Assembly: GCA_016787725.1 (NCBI GenBank)
Contig: JAEUTZ010000016.1
Location: 186,001 to 250,000, forward strand
Direction: 5' to 3'
Length of the DNA stretch: 64,000 nucleotides
Source of the DNA: Cyclobacteriaceae bacterium
GTDB taxonomy: Bacteria > Bacteroidota > Bacteroidia > Cytophagales > Cyclobacteriaceae
This document shows positions 53,415 through 62,114 of the stretch, one piece after another (position 1 is the stretch's first letter; every line of letters begins with the position of its first letter). Below the pieces are notes generated by a model. That model saw only the letters and a program-made list of their open reading frames with translations, had not been told where the DNA came from and made no database searches. Both the position numbers and the translations under genes were made by a program.

Positions 53415-55694
53415 TTATAAGTGTTCATTTTTTTCGTGCAGCTGGGCATCCACCACAGCAATGGCAGCCATGTTGATGATGTCGCGAATGGAACTACCCA
53501 GTTGCAGAATGTGTACGGGTTTCTTCATTCCCAGTAAGACCGGGCCTATCGCTTCGGCACCTCCAATTTCCATCAGGAGTTTGTAAGCAATGTTGCCGGC
53601 TGCCAGGTTTGGAAAGATGAGTGTATTTGCGCCCTCTTTGGCAAGTGCGCTAAAGGGATAGTTTTCTTTCTGAAGATCGGTGTCAAATGCAACATTTGCC
53701 TGGATGTCGCCATCAAGCGTAAGGTCTGGATACTTTATTTTAGCCAGTCGAACAGCTTCCCGCGTTTTTTCGGGTACAGGCCCTTTGCTCGAACCGAAAT
53801 TGGAATAGGACAACATCGCAACGCGGGGTTCGATATCAAAGAATTTAACACCCCGCGCGGCCAGGCCGATGATCTCCACCAGATCGTGAGCAGTCGGATC
53901 AACATTCACCGTACAATCGGCAAAGAAGAATGTACCTTTTTTATTCATGATGATGTACATACCGGCCACGCGATTCACACCTTCGGCCATACCAATGATT
54001 TGCAGTGAAGGCAGGATGGTTTTCGGGTAATCCTTCGTCAGACCCGATACGAGCGCATCGGCTTCTCCAAATTCAACCATCATGGCACCAAAGGCATTTC
54101 GATCGCGCATAACGCGGATAGCATCATTGATTGTTATTCCTTTGCGTTGTCGTTTTTGATGGTAAGCCAGCGCGTATTTATCGGTTCGTTCTTGCTCCTC
54201 CCGCGGATCAATGATTTTACAGTCGCTGAGATCGAGTCCGAATTCAGTAGTCAGGCGTTCAATTTCCTTGCGACTTCCCAATAAAATGGGATGGGCAATT
54301 TTTTCATCTTGTAATACTTGAGCTGCTTTCAATATTTTAATATGATCAGCTTCAGCAAAAACGATTGTTTTTGGCTTCTTCTTCGCCAAATCGATGATGC
54401 GTGAAGTTAATTTCTGATCGATACCCACTCGCTTTAATAAAATCTGATGGTAGTGTCCCCAATCAGTGATTGGATTGCGGGCTATGCCCGAATCCATGGC
54501 CGCTTTGGCAACGGCTGGTGAAACGGTTGTAATTAATCGCGGGTCAAGAGGCTTGGGGATTAAGTATTCTCTTCCAAACTGAATGCGGTCAATTCCGTAA
54601 GCCTGAAAAACAATATCGGGCACTGGTTCTTTGGCTAACTCGGCAAGTGCCCGCACGGCAGCTAGCTTCATGGCTTCGTTTATTTCGGTGGCTCTCACAT
54701 CCAGGGCTCCACGAAAAATATAAGGGAAGCCCAGTACGTTATTCACCTGATTCGGATGGTCGGAACGGCCCGTACCCATAATCAGATCGGGACGTGTTTT
54801 CTTGGCGAGGGCATAATCAATTTCGGGATTCGGGTTGGCGAGTGCAAATACGATGGGATCCTTCGCCATCGCCAAAACGTCTTCAGGTTTTAAAATGTCG
54901 GCAATGGAAAGGCCAACGAATACATCAGCACCTTTTATCGCTTCTTGCAGGGTGGTTAATTTCCGATCGGTGGCGAACTCTTTCTTGCTCGTATCGAGGC
55001 CTTCCCGGATTTTTGTGATCACACCCTTGCTATCGCACATGATCAGATTTTCTTTTTTAAGTCCGAGTGCGAGATACAATTTTGAACACGATACGGCCGC
55101 AGCTCCGGCCCCATTCACCACCAACACAATTTCAGAAATCTTTTTGCCTACAATTTCAAGAGCATTCAGCAGCGCAGCGCTGGAGATAATAGCCGTGCCG
55201 TGTTGATCATCGTGCATGATGGGGATGTGCATCTTTTCACGCAACTCGGTTTCTATTTTGAAACACTCGGGGGCTTTGATATCCTCCAGGTTCACTCCAC
55301 CAAAGGTGGGTTCGAGGGCTTTCACAATTTTGATGAAGGCATCCGGGTCTTCCTCATCGATCTCAATATCGAAGCTGTCGATGCCGGCATACTTTTTAAA
55401 GAGTACGGCTTTGCCTTCCATCACCGGTTTGGAAGCTTCCGGACCGATATTGCCCAGGCCGAGTACAGCCGTGCCGTTTGATATCACGGCTACCAGATTT
55501 CCTTTGGAAGTATATTTGTAGACATCGTCTTTATTGGCGGCAATTTCTTTGCAAGGTTCGGCTACGCCTGGTGAGTAAGCCAGGGCCAGGTCCAATTGTG
55601 TGCTTAACATTTTTGTAGGCACCACTTCAATTTTTCCAGGCTGGCCTTGCGTATGATAGTTTAAAGCATCTTGCTTTCGGATCTTAATCGACAT
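53415..55694 (-). CDS. maeB: NADP-dependent malic enzyme with phosphotransacetylase-like domain
   Basis: A 759-residue two-domain protein. The N-terminal ~430 residues are a malic enzyme that oxidatively decarboxylates malate to pyruvate. They include YSPGVAEPCKEIA (seen near residue 35), ISNGTAVLGLGNIGP, MHDDQHGTAI with metal and catalytic acids, and the Rossmann VVNGAGAAAVS. The C-terminal ~330 residues resemble phosphate acetyltransferase (FAEADHIKILKAAQ, FFADCTVNVDPTA and LGMKKPVHILQLGSS), usually thought to be a regulatory acetyl-CoA-binding module. Length and architecture equal those of E. coli MaeB. Confidence 0.95.
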   Translation of the reverse strand: MSIKIRKQDALNYHTQGQPGKIEVVPTKMLSTQLDLALAYSPGVAEPCKEIAANKDDVYKYTSKGNLVAVISNGTAVLGLGNIGPEASKPVMEGKAVLFKKYAGIDSFDIEIDEEDPDAFIKIVKALEPTFGGVNLEDIKAPECFKIETELREKMHIPIMHDDQHGTAIISSAALLNALEIVGKKISEIVLVVNGAGAAAVSCSKLYLALGLKKENLIMCDSKGVITKIREGLDTSKKEFATDRKLTTLQEAIKGADVFVGLSIADILKPEDVLAMAKDPIVFALANPNPEIDYALAKKTRPDLIMGTGRSDHPNQVNNVLGFPYIFRGALDVRATEINEAMKLAAVRALAELAKEPVPDIVFQAYGIDRIQFGREYLIPKPLDPRLITTVSPAVAKAAMDSGIARNPITDWGHYHQILLKRVGIDQKLTSRIIDLAKKKPKTIVFAEADHIKILKAAQVLQDEKIAHPILLGSRKEIERLTTEFGLDLSDCKIIDPREEQERTDKYALAYHQKRQRKGITINDAIRVMRDRNAFGAMMVEFGEADALVSGLTKDYPKTILPSLQIIGMAEGVNRVAGMYIIMNKKGTFFFADCTVNVDPTAHDLVEIIGLAARGVKFFDIEPRVAMLSYSNFGSSKGPVPEKTREAVRLAKIKYPDLTLDGDIQANVAFDTDLQKENYPFSALAKEGANTLIFPNLAAGNIAYKLLMEIGGAEAIGPVLLGMKKPVHILQLGSSIRDIINMAAIAVVDAQLHEKNEHL

Positions 55695-55789
55695 AAGCAG
55701 ATAAGGTTATAAATTAGGGAAAGCAATTTACAACCTGACGAGTAGGATTAAACTTTTTAGCAGGAAATTATTGACTGATTTATATCAGA

Positions 55790-56884
55790 CTATTTGGCGG
55801 CAACTTTGATTTCGTTGCTGGTTCGGAACGTGTATAAAATGGTTTCCAGTTCGCGCATAATTTCGCGTTGGTCTTTTCCGGGGGCAAATGTAAACCCTTC
55901 CACATAGTACAAGTAGCCCAGAGGTTCATCCACCATCGTATAACCGAGGAACGGCCCACCCATGGTGAGGTTGTTGGTACGCCATAGCCCCTTCATTTCA
56001 ACGGCAAATTTTTTGTTAAAATTGATCTCCCGTATCAGAACGGGTTTAAAGGGTATAGAGGTTTCCGTAACAAGATAGGTATCCAATCGTTCCGGATCTT
56101 CAAACAAGTATTTTTTACACACTTCATCACGAAAGGTTATCAGACTGTCCTTTTTAAATTGATCGGGAGACACGTACTTTTTTCTCGCAATGAAAATATC
56201 CTTATCGTCTCTTGGGTTGATCTGGCGCAGCCACAGAAAATCACTTTCATGCTGTACCAATTGATAGCCAAAGGGAATCTTCATTTCACACTGGAATTCT
56301 TTCCGCAGAATTTGCGGAACCCCCTTCACTTGCCCGGATTTATATAATGAGGTAGTGAGTCGTTCCCGCTCACGAAGGTTAAAGTAGTCAATCAGTTTTG
56401 AGCCATGCGTACGAATATGTTGAATCAGTTCTTTTTCTGTTTTTGAAAAGAGAAACAGCACCTCCTGATTTTTAGCAAAGACGTTTTTTACATTTTGACT
56501 GAACAAGGTGGGGTCAGTTTTGATTTTTTCGAGCGATTCGGGAGTAAACGTTCTTTTAATTATACCGGCCCCTGCGCTCCGTTGATCCAACGTAACAGCA
56601 AAAATCAGGTTTCTGCGTTGCTTTAAAACAAAGTTGAGTTTGCGCGGATCAATCCAGCGCATGTGAAAAATTGATTCTTTGCGTGGTAACCCTTCCATTT
56701 CGGCACTAAAGAGCGAATCAATTACATTTCCTAAGGGCCCCTTCCATTGTGCCGAGTCCATGATCAAGAAAATGTCACCCGATCGACCGGAAGCAGGTGG
56801 GAGATTGGCTCCCGTTTTATCTCCATCTGCACATGCGGAAACCAGAAACAATACAATGACGCTAAGCAACAACGGGTATTTCAT
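55790..56884 (-). CDS. DUF4837-family lipoprotein
   Basis: A 364-residue lipoprotein (lipobox LVSAC, Cys ~18) of the DUF4837 family, found in Bacteroidota and of unknown function. Visible traits are the opening GDIFLIMDSAQWKGPLG (residues ~35-52), FHMRWIDPRKLNFVLK, a central KSEVL-like charged helix region, and the C-terminal RTNNLTMGGPFLGYTMVD and LYYVEGFTFAPGKDQRE blocks. It is expected in the outer or inner membrane facing the periplasm. The ATG at 56884 is chosen; the TTG two codons upstream is less likely. It lies 60 bases after the MltD-like gene on the same strand. Confidence 0.85.
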   Translation of the reverse strand: MKYPLLLSVIVLFLVSACADGDKTGANLPPASGRSGDIFLIMDSAQWKGPLGNVIDSLFSAEMEGLPRKESIFHMRWIDPRKLNFVLKQRRNLIFAVTLDQRSAGAGIIKRTFTPESLEKIKTDPTLFSQNVKNVFAKNQEVLFLFSKTEKELIQHIRTHGSKLIDYFNLRERERLTTSLYKSGQVKGVPQILRKEFQCEMKIPFGYQLVQHESDFLWLRQINPRDDKDIFIARKKYVSPDQFKKDSLITFRDEVCKKYLFEDPERLDTYLVTETSIPFKPVLIREINFNKKFAVEMKGLWRTNNLTMGGPFLGYTMVDEPLGYLYYVEGFTFAPGKDQREIMRELETILYTFRTSNEIKVAAK

Positions 56885-56944
56885 GAACAATGATGGAAAT
56901 TATACTCTATAATTCATTTTTGACAGATTCGTCACAAGATTTGA

Positions 56945-58363
56945 TTAGCCCACAATTAATTTTTGACCTGGTTGCAAGGTGTTGCTTTTCAAGTTATTGA
57001 GGCTCTTGATTTTTTCAATGGTTAATCCCGGAACCTTTTTAGAGATGTCCCACAAGGTATCCCCCGGTTGTACGATATAAGTTTTTGCATCGGGTGATAA
57101 GAAGACGGGATCAGCGGTCGAGTTTGATTTTGCAACCGTGGTTCGTCCAGATTTTACCCATACCACCAACCGTTGCCCCGGATAGATCGTGTTGGTGCGA
57201 AGGTTGTTCCAGGTTTTCAAATCCTGTACACCAACGCCATGCCGCTCAGCAATCAATCCCAGAACATCTCCCGACTGTACTTTGTAGGTGATCATCTCAC
57301 GGCCATACGTATCCCCATATGAATTTTTGGCGAGCATCTCTGTTTCTTTTCTTCCCACGCGTGAAGCAGAATCCAGAATTACCATCCGGTTCCCATTTAA
57401 GATTTCTTTTGAGTGTACCGGGATTTTTAGTACCGGATAACGGCTGTTATCGGGTAACACGTTTCGCAATACGGCCGGGTTTAATTTTTGAAGATCCTCT
57501 AGACAAGTACCTGTTAGTTTTGCCAGGGTTTCGAAATGAAGATAAGTTTTTACATGAAGTGTATCATAGGGCGGTAACACTTCCCGGGCATCTTCTGCCA
57601 GATTATGTTGCTCGGCATAATTCAATGCATAAATGATGGCAATAAACTGAGGAACATACGCCCGGGTCTCCCTCGGCAGGTGTGGATACACTTCCCAAAA
57701 TGATTTCTTATAACCTGATCTCCGAATCGCTTTACGTACTGTGCCCGGACCTGAATTATAAGCGGCCAGTGCCAGTTCCCAGTTGCCAAAAATCCGATGC
57801 AGTTGGGTAAGGTATTGGCAAGCGGCTTCGGTGGCCTTGTCGGGATCCATCCGGTCATCGATGTAGTAATCTGTATGCAATCCAAAGTAACGGCCCGTGC
57901 CCGACATAAACTGCCACAGCCCAACGGCACGTGCTCGAGAAATAGCCCGCGGATTCAGTCCGGATTCAATGATTGACAAGTACTTCAGTTCATCTGGAAG
58001 GTGATGCTTTTCAAGATATTTTTCGAACAACGGAAAATAGATGTCGGTTTTTCGTTGCATGGTACGCGTATATTCCCGGTTGCGAACCGTAAAAAAATCG
58101 ATAAACCCATGCACCGTGGTATTGTACGTGAGCGGGATGGTTTTTTGAAGACAACCTAACCGATCGGCTAATAATTCAGGGGTATCGTCACCGGGTATAT
58201 ATTCAAGATCCGTTGGAAGGAAGAGTGAATAGATCAAACTTGAATCCACAGGAAGTACTTCTTGCTCAGGCTCTTCAATGGCGATCGAATCAGGCAAGGG
58301 ATCTTGCCCAAATGCTTTCAATGCCAGGAAAACAAAAGATACTACAGCAACACTAAATTTCAT
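56945..58363 (-). CDS. MltD-like lytic transglycosylase with two LysM domains
   Basis: A 472-residue exported murein hydrolase: signal peptide (about 1-20, KAFGQ), an SLT domain (~90-235; catalytic Glu in YLSIIESGLNP, then AVGLWQFMSGTGRYFGL and LALAAYNSGPGTV), and two C-terminal LysM repeats (VQSGDVLGLIAERHG and VQPGDTLWDISKKV) that bind GlcNAc in peptidoglycan. It cleaves glycan strands between MurNAc and GlcNAc. Two starts are possible: ATG at 58363, used here for the compact signal peptide, or GTG at 58390, which overlaps the gatA stop (GTGA) and would couple the genes. Confidence 0.92.
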   Translation of the reverse strand: MKFSVAVVSFVFLALKAFGQDPLPDSIAIEEPEQEVLPVDSSLIYSLFLPTDLEYIPGDDTPELLADRLGCLQKTIPLTYNTTVHGFIDFFTVRNREYTRTMQRKTDIYFPLFEKYLEKHHLPDELKYLSIIESGLNPRAISRARAVGLWQFMSGTGRYFGLHTDYYIDDRMDPDKATEAACQYLTQLHRIFGNWELALAAYNSGPGTVRKAIRRSGYKKSFWEVYPHLPRETRAYVPQFIAIIYALNYAEQHNLAEDAREVLPPYDTLHVKTYLHFETLAKLTGTCLEDLQKLNPAVLRNVLPDNSRYPVLKIPVHSKEILNGNRMVILDSASRVGRKETEMLAKNSYGDTYGREMITYKVQSGDVLGLIAERHGVGVQDLKTWNNLRTNTIYPGQRLVVWVKSGRTTVAKSNSTADPVFLSPDAKTYIVQPGDTLWDISKKVPGLTIEKIKSLNNLKSNTLQPGQKLIVG

Positions 58364-58386
58364 TTCACTTCTTTTATTCCCAAAAA

Positions 58387-59817
58387 TCACGCTAAGTTCA
58401 TAATAACTTGCGAGAACTGAAAGAGTCGTGACTCATTGAAGTCGTCCGCAGTCAATTGAATGCCAATCGGTAACCCTTGCTTATCGTGTCCGCAGGGGAT
58501 TGAAATGGCAGGTACCCCGGCCACATTAGCTTGAACGGAGAATAAGTCGGCTAAGTACATTTCTAATGGATTATTAACATGCGCTCCAATTTTGAAGGCA
58601 GTAGTGGGTGTGGTTGGGGAAAGGATGAAATCGTATTTGGAAAAAATGGATTGCGTTTCCTGCCGGATCAGCCGTCTTACTTTTTGTGCTTTTGTGTAAT
58701 AGGCATCATAATAACTGGCACTCAATACAAATGTTCCCAATAGAATCCTTCGTTGAACTTCTTTTCCAAATCCCTCCGAACGCGTCTTTTTGTACAATGA
58801 TTCCAGGTTGGTTACCTGGTTGCTACGCAAGCCATAGCGTACGCCATCATACCGCGAAAGGTTCGAACTCGCCTCAGCGGTTGCCAATATGTAATAGGTA
58901 GGCAAAATGTATTCGCTTAACGAAAAGTTGATTCCCTCAACCTGATGGCCGGCTGCTTTCAGTTGTTCAATTTTTTCTTCCAGCGCAAGTTTAATTTCCG
59001 GCTGCAAGGCTGCTGATTCCATCGCATCTTTCAGATAAGCGATCTTGTAAGGCCGGTCGATGACAGAGGCGAGTTCATTTGAATACGAAGGAACAGGAGT
59101 ATGTGAAACGGTGCTGTCGTAGTCATCCGGACCCGCTATTACTTCAAGCACGAGGCCTATGTCTTGCAGGTTTTTACCGAAGATGCCGATACAATCAAAC
59201 GAAGAGCCGTAAGCAATTAACCCATGCCTGGAGATGCGTGAATACGTGGGCTTCAACCCAATGACACCACACAAGGCTGCGGGCTGGCGAACCGAGCCAC
59301 CTGTATCCGATCCCAGGGAGATATCACAAAGATCGGCTTGCACCGCCACGGCCGAACCACCCGAAGAACCTCCGGGTACCCGGGTAGTATCAATTTCATT
59401 CAGAACCGGTCCAAACGCTGAATTTTCATTCGAAGAGCCCATCGCGAACTCATCGCAATTTTGTCGACCAATAATGATGGCGTCTTCGTCCAACAGCCGC
59501 TGAACTGCGGTAGCATTGAATTGTGCAATAAAGCCGGTTAGAATCCGGCTGCTTGCCTGAAGAGGATGCTCCTGATAGCTGAGCACATCTTTTAATCCCA
59601 CTACCAGGCCGGCTAATTTGCCGGCTTGTTTGCTTTTGATTTTGCGATCCACTTCCCGGGCGCGCGCAAGCGCTTCCTCCGGGTATACACTCAAATAAAC
59701 ATTGAGGTGTCTTTTGCTTTCAATGGTTTTGAGAAATTCATTTACGCGGTCAACGCAAGTAAGAGTGCCGTTGTAGAGATTGCGCTGTAAGTCTTTTAAG
59801 TTCGAACCCGTACTCAA
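58387..59817 (-). CDS. gatA: Asp-tRNA(Asn)/Glu-tRNA(Gln) amidotransferase subunit A
   Basis: A 476-residue amidase-signature protein. The Ser-cisSer-Lys triad is complete: K76 (GLKDVLS), cis-Ser151 (VPGGSSGGSA) and nucleophile S175 (SLGSDTGGSVRQPA). The block GRQNCDEFAMGSSNENSAFGP, with the two parts NCDEFAMGSSNE and SAFGPVLN, identifies GatA rather than a generic amidase. It releases ammonia from glutamine for transamidation of mischarged tRNAs. gatB and gatC are not in this window. It starts three bases after the tatA stop. Confidence 0.95.
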   Translation of the reverse strand: MSTGSNLKDLQRNLYNGTLTCVDRVNEFLKTIESKRHLNVYLSVYPEEALARAREVDRKIKSKQAGKLAGLVVGLKDVLSYQEHPLQASSRILTGFIAQFNATAVQRLLDEDAIIIGRQNCDEFAMGSSNENSAFGPVLNEIDTTRVPGGSSGGSAVAVQADLCDISLGSDTGGSVRQPAALCGVIGLKPTYSRISRHGLIAYGSSFDCIGIFGKNLQDIGLVLEVIAGPDDYDSTVSHTPVPSYSNELASVIDRPYKIAYLKDAMESAALQPEIKLALEEKIEQLKAAGHQVEGINFSLSEYILPTYYILATAEASSNLSRYDGVRYGLRSNQVTNLESLYKKTRSEGFGKEVQRRILLGTFVLSASYYDAYYTKAQKVRRLIRQETQSIFSKYDFILSPTTPTTAFKIGAHVNNPLEMYLADLFSVQANVAGVPAISIPCGHDKQGLPIGIQLTADDFNESRLFQFSQVIMNLA

Positions 59818-59820
59818 CGC

Positions 59821-60030
59821 TTACTTTTCATCAATCTTCGGAATCTCCTTACCGGCATCATCCACTTCTTTCTTCACATCCTTTACGGCATCCTTGAATT
59901 CGCGAAACCCTTTACCAAGGCCTTTTGCAAACTCAGGAATTTTCTTTGCGCCAAAGAAGATAAGAACGAATAGTCCGATTACCACCCACTCGCCCATGCC
60001 GGGCATCCCAATCAAAAGAATTGCGCTCAT
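59821..60030 (-). CDS. tatA: Sec-independent translocase TatA/TatE family protein
   Basis: A 69-residue protein with the TatA layout: one N-terminal membrane helix (GEWVVIGLFVLIFFGAKKI, residues ~13-31), the hinge and amphipathic helix FAKGLGKGFREFK, and a charged tail rich in Lys and Glu. It forms the pore-like element of the twin-arginine pathway for folded proteins. tatC is not seen nearby. It heads the tatA-gatA-mltD transcript. Confidence 0.93.
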   Translation of the reverse strand: MSAILLIGMPGMGEWVVIGLFVLIFFGAKKIPEFAKGLGKGFREFKDAVKDVKKEVDDAGKEIPKIDEK

Positions 60031-60049
60031 AATTAAAAAGTTAAGACTG

Positions 60050-60057
60050 TAAAGATA
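60050..60057 (-). promoter_or_regulatory. possible tatA promoter, TATCTTTA
   Basis: On the minus strand TATCTTTA, one base off TAnnTTTG, lies 20 bases before the tatA ATG. A 15-base palindrome GCAATCCAGGATTGC at 60082-60096 sits just upstream, at about -33 to -47 relative to it. It could be an operator or the end of the preceding envC-like transcript. Confidence 0.35.
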
Positions 60058-60136
60058 GCGATTTATGATAAAATGAATAATGCAATCCAGGATTGCTCAT
60101 GAAATTAAGGTTATTTCAAGGATTTTACCGTTCATC

Positions 60137-61351
60137 CTAGTTTCTTAACCATTCTTGCGGATCAAGAGCATCAAAATTTTTACGGATTTGGAATCGCAGC
60201 TCTGAAATTCCTTCTGTGTTTGACAAAACTTTTCCCAACTCCTGGTTGGTGGTTACCCGTTGTCCTTTTTTAACAGCGATTTCTTTCAACCCGGTATATA
60301 CAGTAAAGTAATCGCCATGCTTTACAATTACAGTGTTGCCTATTCCTGGGGTAAAGGCAACCGCACTCACTTCACCATTAAAGATGGACCGTACCCCTTC
60401 GCCTTGTTTGGTTTGAATATTTACTCCATCATTCTGGATAACAATTCCTTTCAACACCGGATGTTGCTGTCGGCCAAACTTTTGTGACACAAATCCTGAA
60501 ACAGGCCAGGGAAATTTAGTTCGGTTTTCCTCAAACGAACTCGAGAGCGCTCCGGCTGCATCGGCTGCAGCTTTATTGGTATTTCGCTTCTCGCGTTCAC
60601 GGGCTTCGCGGGCCGCCCGCTCAAGTTCCTCCTTAATGATTTTGGCGATCAGATTATCCAGTTCGGCAACTGCTTTCCGGGTGGCTTCAAGATCTCTCCG
60701 AAGTTGTTTTTCTTGTTTTTCCAAATTCCTAACGAGAGAACGCTGTTTCTGTTTAAGATCCCCTAATTGTTTGTTTTCTTTCAATTCGTCATTCAACAAG
60801 CTGTTCTTCTCCGTCCGTTTTAGTTCAGTTACGCGCACCTGCTCTTGCAGGATACGCTGTACTTTTTTTATCGCTACGGCCTGATCCTGCCGGGCTCTGC
60901 CATATTGCTCCATGTATTTCAAGCGCATCAGTAGTTGATCGAACGAGTAAGCTGAAAACAGAAAGGTTAGCTTATCCACTTTGCCACTGGCCTTCTGTGC
61001 AGCAAACAACATCGTAGCATATTCTTCTTTTAGTTTATTCAAATCGCTTTCTAGCGAATTAATGATTTGGTTGTTTTCGGTGATGTCATAGTCCAGTAAG
61101 GAGATTTCTGATTGAATGGATTTGATTAAGGCCTCTTGTTGAAGAATGCGCTGATTGAGCGCTACTAACTCGCCTATCGAGCTTTCTTTTTGCGCTCCGG
61201 TTTCGGCCAGAATCTTTTCAGTTTCCTTTATTTTTTCAAGACTCTGTTGTTTTTCCTTTTGCAGTTGCGCCTTTGTTTTTTGGGCTGCTGCAGGGAAGAC
61301 AATCAGTACGGATAAAATGAAAATGACTGAACCTAGTTTACCTGCGGTCAT
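60137..61351 (-). CDS. EnvC-like murein hydrolase activator with degenerate LytM domain
   Basis: A 404-residue exported protein: signal peptide (1-23), a long coiled coil (~25-255), and a C-terminal M23/LytM domain (~278-404; FPWPVSGFVSQKFGRQQHP). The zinc site is lost: the canonical HxxxD reads N307..N311 (QNDGVNI), the YxHL motif reads VYTGL (G354 in place of His), and the last His of the LHFEIR motif is R386 (ELRFQIR). This is the pattern of EnvC, which activates cell-wall amidases during division and does not cut peptidoglycan itself. It overlaps the DUF4292 gene by 14 bases. Confidence 0.9.
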   Translation of the reverse strand: MTAGKLGSVIFILSVLIVFPAAAQKTKAQLQKEKQQSLEKIKETEKILAETGAQKESSIGELVALNQRILQQEALIKSIQSEISLLDYDITENNQIINSLESDLNKLKEEYATMLFAAQKASGKVDKLTFLFSAYSFDQLLMRLKYMEQYGRARQDQAVAIKKVQRILQEQVRVTELKRTEKNSLLNDELKENKQLGDLKQKQRSLVRNLEKQEKQLRRDLEATRKAVAELDNLIAKIIKEELERAAREAREREKRNTNKAAADAAGALSSSFEENRTKFPWPVSGFVSQKFGRQQHPVLKGIVIQNDGVNIQTKQGEGVRSIFNGEVSAVAFTPGIGNTVIVKHGDYFTVYTGLKEIAVKKGQRVTTNQELGKVLSNTEGISELRFQIRKNFDALDPQEWLRN

Positions 61352-62090
61352 ATCGCTTCGGAATATTGAAAGGGAATTTCAATTCCTTGTCACCCACTTC
61401 CACCTTGGTATATTCAAAGGTAATGGTATTGTTAAACGTGCCGTTGGCTGTTTTGTAAAATATATTCACCAATCCGTTGTATGGAAAAAATTTATCGTTC
61501 AACGGTTGAAAATTGCCGTATTCCAGTTTTAAGGAATTATTGGTGGAAGGTTCGATCATCTCCACGCGTTCAATTTTTCGCGTGATCGGGTTAATCAGGT
61601 TCTTAACGCCAACCGACCCTACCCGTTGATAAAGTTTATCAAATTCCGCTTCTTTCCCGATTTCATCGTCTGCTTGTTTGGGTCGAATCAGGTTGCCCAT
61701 CATGGCCGCTTCAATAATGGAGTAATCAATTTTGAAATTGAATCGCTGTGATAATTCTGCGTAATCAAAAACATAATATTCTTTATCAACGGTACTCACA
61801 ATGGTGATGGAGTCTTTGTTGATTAGCGCCTTGCCTCCCTGCACCCCAATGACTGAAAAAGTCATCCAGATTACGCTGTCCTTACGGATCCGGATGTTGG
61901 CTTTCAAGTCGCGCTCTTTCTTTTCATCTTTAAATACCATGCGGGCCTTTCCGTGTAAATACCCAAAATCAATCTCTTCTATATCAATGGTCTTGGGCGC
62001 CTCGGGCAGAGTGGGTACAACCTTTCGTTGACACGATTGAATCGCAAAAAGAGCGATGAGGAATGCCGGTATTGCTAGTGTTTTATGCAT
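61338..62090 (-). CDS. DUF4292-family lipoprotein
   Basis: A 250-residue lipoprotein (lipobox IQSC, Cys 20) of the DUF4292 family, common next to EnvC-like genes in Bacteroidota. The mature part is beta-rich, with the motif KDSVIWMTFSVIGVQGGKALI (parts: DSVIWMTFS and GVQGGKALINKDS) and ends DKELKFPFNIPKRY. The fold resembles LolA/LolB-like lipoprotein carriers by pattern only, which would suit a role in lipoprotein or envelope transport. It lies 24 bases after the TPR gene and overlaps envC, so all are in one operon. Confidence 0.87.
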   Translation of the reverse strand: MHKTLAIPAFLIALFAIQSCQRKVVPTLPEAPKTIDIEEIDFGYLHGKARMVFKDEKKERDLKANIRIRKDSVIWMTFSVIGVQGGKALINKDSITIVSTVDKEYYVFDYAELSQRFNFKIDYSIIEAAMMGNLIRPKQADDEIGKEAEFDKLYQRVGSVGVKNLINPITRKIERVEMIEPSTNNSLKLEYGNFQPLNDKFFPYNGLVNIFYKTANGTFNNTITFEYTKVEVGDKELKFPFNIPKRYDRR

Positions 62091-62114
62091 GAGCTTTTGG
62101 AAGCGGAGCTTTTT

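Noticed and set aside
55775-55788. CTGAT/ATCAG hairpin after the DUF4837 gene as a terminator
   Set aside because: Only five base pairs and no T-run on either strand.
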